Shown here: in pieces, positions 61,891-64,000 of the stretch
How the letters are laid out: each line of letters begins with the position of its first letter
Numbering within the stretch: position 1 is the stretch's first letter
NCBI GenBank assembly: GCA_001970955.1
Contig: MPUH01000139.1
Location: 32,817 to 96,816, forward strand
Direction: 5' to 3'
DNA length: 64,000 nt
Source: Stentor coeruleus
Lineage: Eukaryota > Ciliophora > Heterotrichea > Heterotrichida > Stentoridae
Notes under the pieces: model-generated
What the model was told of the DNA's origin: nothing
Databases searched by the model: none
What the model saw: only the letters and a program-made list of their open reading frames with translations
Made by a program: the position numbers and the translations under genes

Positions 61891-63320
61891 CTAAAGCTTA
61901 CTTGCTAATAAATTTAAAACTTCTTTTATTTCTTTCATGTTATCCGTAAGAACATCAATTTTTTTCTCTACCTGTCCAATTCTCATTTGCAGGTCTTCAA
62001 CATTTTTTACAGTTTTATCGCATTTATTAGAAGCATTAAGAACCGGTTTATGCATAAACAAAATAGTATTTTTTATTTCTCTAATTTTCCCATCCCAAGC
62101 ATTTGAATCGCCTCCAGATCCGAATTTTTGACATAGTCTCTGCATATACACACTCTCGAATAATTTTTTTTTCCAAAACATAAGCGACTCGATTTCATAA
62201 ACCATACTGCCAAGTTGTTTTAAATCAGCAACAGCACTTCCTTGTTGAACTCTATCGAAAGTATCTCCAATTATAGAAATAAGTAAGTTCATCATAACTA
62301 TTGTATTAAGAACTGAAGTTACAGTAAATATAACAGTGCCTATCTGGTCAAATTTTTCAATACCATAATCAAATGACCCATATTCACTTATTGTTGTCAT
62401 ATACGTAAAACCAAGAAAATTAGAATAATTACTATCATTAGAACTTTCAAGTGAACAAAATAACATAAGTGATAAACCTATAACTGAATAAAAAGCTAGC
62501 ATCATAAAGCTTGACATATCAAAAACAACCTCAAATATCAGTGCTGTCAAATAACAAGTTTGATCAAAAATCCTAAAAAAAGTTAAACCACGTACCCAAG
62601 ACACAAGCACAAGAACAATTTGCAATAACGAATACCAAAAATTCCCAGTCAAAACAGTTTCAAAATTTAAAGTTAAAGCTGTAAGTACTGTAAAATGACA
62701 AAACGAGAAATATCAATCCAATTCCAAAGATCTTGCCAATATTCAGCACCTGTCATAATCATTTGCATAATTTCATAAAGGATCATTATGAAATTAACAA
62801 TAAAACCTACATATAAAGCGATTTCACCTATAAATATATTTTATTTACTTTCAGTGTTTGAAGAATATCCGTTATAATAAATAATGTATATTGATAAGCA
62901 TATAAGGTATATAAGATATAATAACCCTAAAAGTATCATGATAAATTTAACTTTCTTCCATTTATCAGTGAGTATAAGTCTTATAAAAGGTGTAGCATAA
63001 ATTTCTGTATTAGGACAATTAACTATACTACGAACTAGGTCTAAGCTTTCTTGAGACCCACTGATCATATTTAAGCTAATTTTGCTACAAAAAAAAGATA
63101 CTGGAGTACCATTAGGGACAAAAGATTTGGGGGTAGCAAAATTTGAACTTGTAGGGTCGACTGTTGGTGAATAGTATGGAATAGGAAATCCTAAATCTCC
63201 AGATGTATATTTTGGTAAACTTGAATGGATAAATGATAAATAAATGTCTTTGTAGAAATTTTCTAAGCCTGAATAACCTCGATTATTTAATTCAACTAAT
63301 GTTCTGGTGTTAACTGTGAA
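61891..63320 (-). pseudogene. Broken TRP-like cation channel gene
   Basis: Pieces of one protein lie in order: an extracellular-type segment rich in Pro/Ser (to 63068), a conserved block CPNTEIYATPFIRLILTDKW before the first helix, further helices with YEIMQMI...YWQDLWNWIDISR, then a pore/S6 region ending LLISIIGDTFDRVQQGSAVA and a C-terminal coiled coil. Two lesions break it: an in-frame TAA at 62841-62843 (removable only by a 21-nt GT...AG stretch, unlike all other introns here) and a missing base near 62692-62695. The 5' part of the gene, including any start codon, is absent up to the window end. Similar channels are abundant in ciliates. Confidence 0.7.
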
Positions 63321-64000
63321 TTAATTGAAAATTGTATTTGAGCAAATTTTTGTTTTGTCCCATTTATGTAGGAATTTTGTGTTTAGATAATAATGATTTT
63401 TTTACTTTGGAGATGCAATTAATTATTTAAATATATTTATAGGTTTGCAATTTTGGTAAAATTTCTTTTATCCTATGTTAAATTTACCATGAACAATAAA
63501 CTGTAATCTTTTCTAAGAAATCTCAAAAATTGTACTAAAAGTTATAATATTCAACTATCAAGCTTAATTCATCATAAAAATGAATATAAATATACAGTTT
63601 ATAATAATAAAAAGCTTTATTCAACCTTATCTAAAGTAATTACTTATACATAACCAATACAATAATCATAAAACCCTTTAAAACTAAATATCATCTAATA
63701 AATTTACTTACATCTTAAGTGATTTAATAATATATCATACTTTAAATCATAATTATCAATAAATATAATATTTGGCTAAGTTCAGGGATATGCTCTTTAG
63801 CCTTTAGGAATCCTACATAAAAAAATGCATTTTTTTTAAGATTATTGTATAGAGAATTATAAATTATGTAGAAAGAAATGTAGTTAAGAAGTTATGAACA
63901 GAGGAAGAAAATGTTTGGAGATCTGTTTGTTTAGTAAATTTTCCTAAAATTAAAAATATAATTCTAGTGATAAGTGTTTAATAGTTGAAAAGCTAGTGAA
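63321..64000. other. Intergenic, no gene seen
   Basis: AT-rich to the window edge. The missing 5' part of the channel gene is not recognisable here. Confidence 0.5.

Noticed and set aside
1-64000. CRISPR arrays, rRNA, tRNA genes, intact transposons
   Set aside because: I found no spaced repeat arrays, no TTCGAATCC-type tRNA boxes in a foldable context and no transposase frame. A dedicated covariance-model scan was not possible.

Overview
The window looks like macronuclear DNA of a heterotrich ciliate, most probably Stentor coeruleus or a close relative. The evidence is: very AT-rich DNA; tightly packed, mostly intronless genes; nine introns that are each exactly 15 nt (GTA...AG); TAA, TAG and TGA all used as real stops (standard code, unusual among ciliates); and a gene set rich in protein kinases, cyclic-nucleotide sensors and ciliary proteins. 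The species name is an inference; no search was run.

Layout. 1-5.1 kb is the left arm of an old inverted duplication: a coiled-coil protein gene cut by the window edge, a decayed gene relic, a Ca2+-dependent protein kinase (CDPK) and a small glycine-rich membrane protein. 6-9.8 kb holds small orphan genes, including a lipid-anchored PH-like protein. 10.6-21.1 kb holds Rab6, lariat debranching enzyme DBR1, a coiled-coil C2HC-finger protein, splicing factor PRP3, a CBM20-trehalose-phosphate synthase/phosphatase-like protein and a peroxisomal acyl-CoA oxidase. 22.1-29.5 kb holds a membrane-anchored aspartic protease, L-threonine dehydrogenase, a large PKG-type kinase and an SRPK-type kinase. 29.5-34.3 kb is the right arm of the inverted duplication, with a second CDPK, the intact version of the gene that is dead on the left, and a dead version of the gene that is intact on the left. 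35-44.7 kb holds a MaoC-like dehydratase, a tandem CCCH finger protein, kinesin-1, the DEAH helicase PRP43 and a LITAF-domain protein. 44.9-55 kb holds an ankyrin-AGC kinase, a PAP2/sphingomyelin-synthase-like enzyme, a tandem-GAF protein, a two-CNB protein, the axonemal protein DRC7 and a DHHC palmitoyltransferase. 55.3-61.8 kb holds orphan genes, including two small paralogues with cysteine-rich tails and a long coiled coil. 61.9-63.3 kb is a broken TRP-like cation channel gene.

Shared themes. Several genes serve pre-mRNA splicing and lariat turnover (DBR1, PRP3, PRP43, SRPK) in a genome with extremely short introns. Several products carry sequence for lipid anchoring (MGC N-termini, CC C-termini), and a DHHC acyltransferase is encoded nearby. 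CDPK, PKG, GAF and CNB genes indicate Ca2+ and cyclic-nucleotide signalling.

Assembly warning. All seven N characters are single and each sits between two near-identical direct copies, so these are probably unmerged contig ends. Two of them alter predicted proteins (about 4.6 kb and 49.7 kb).
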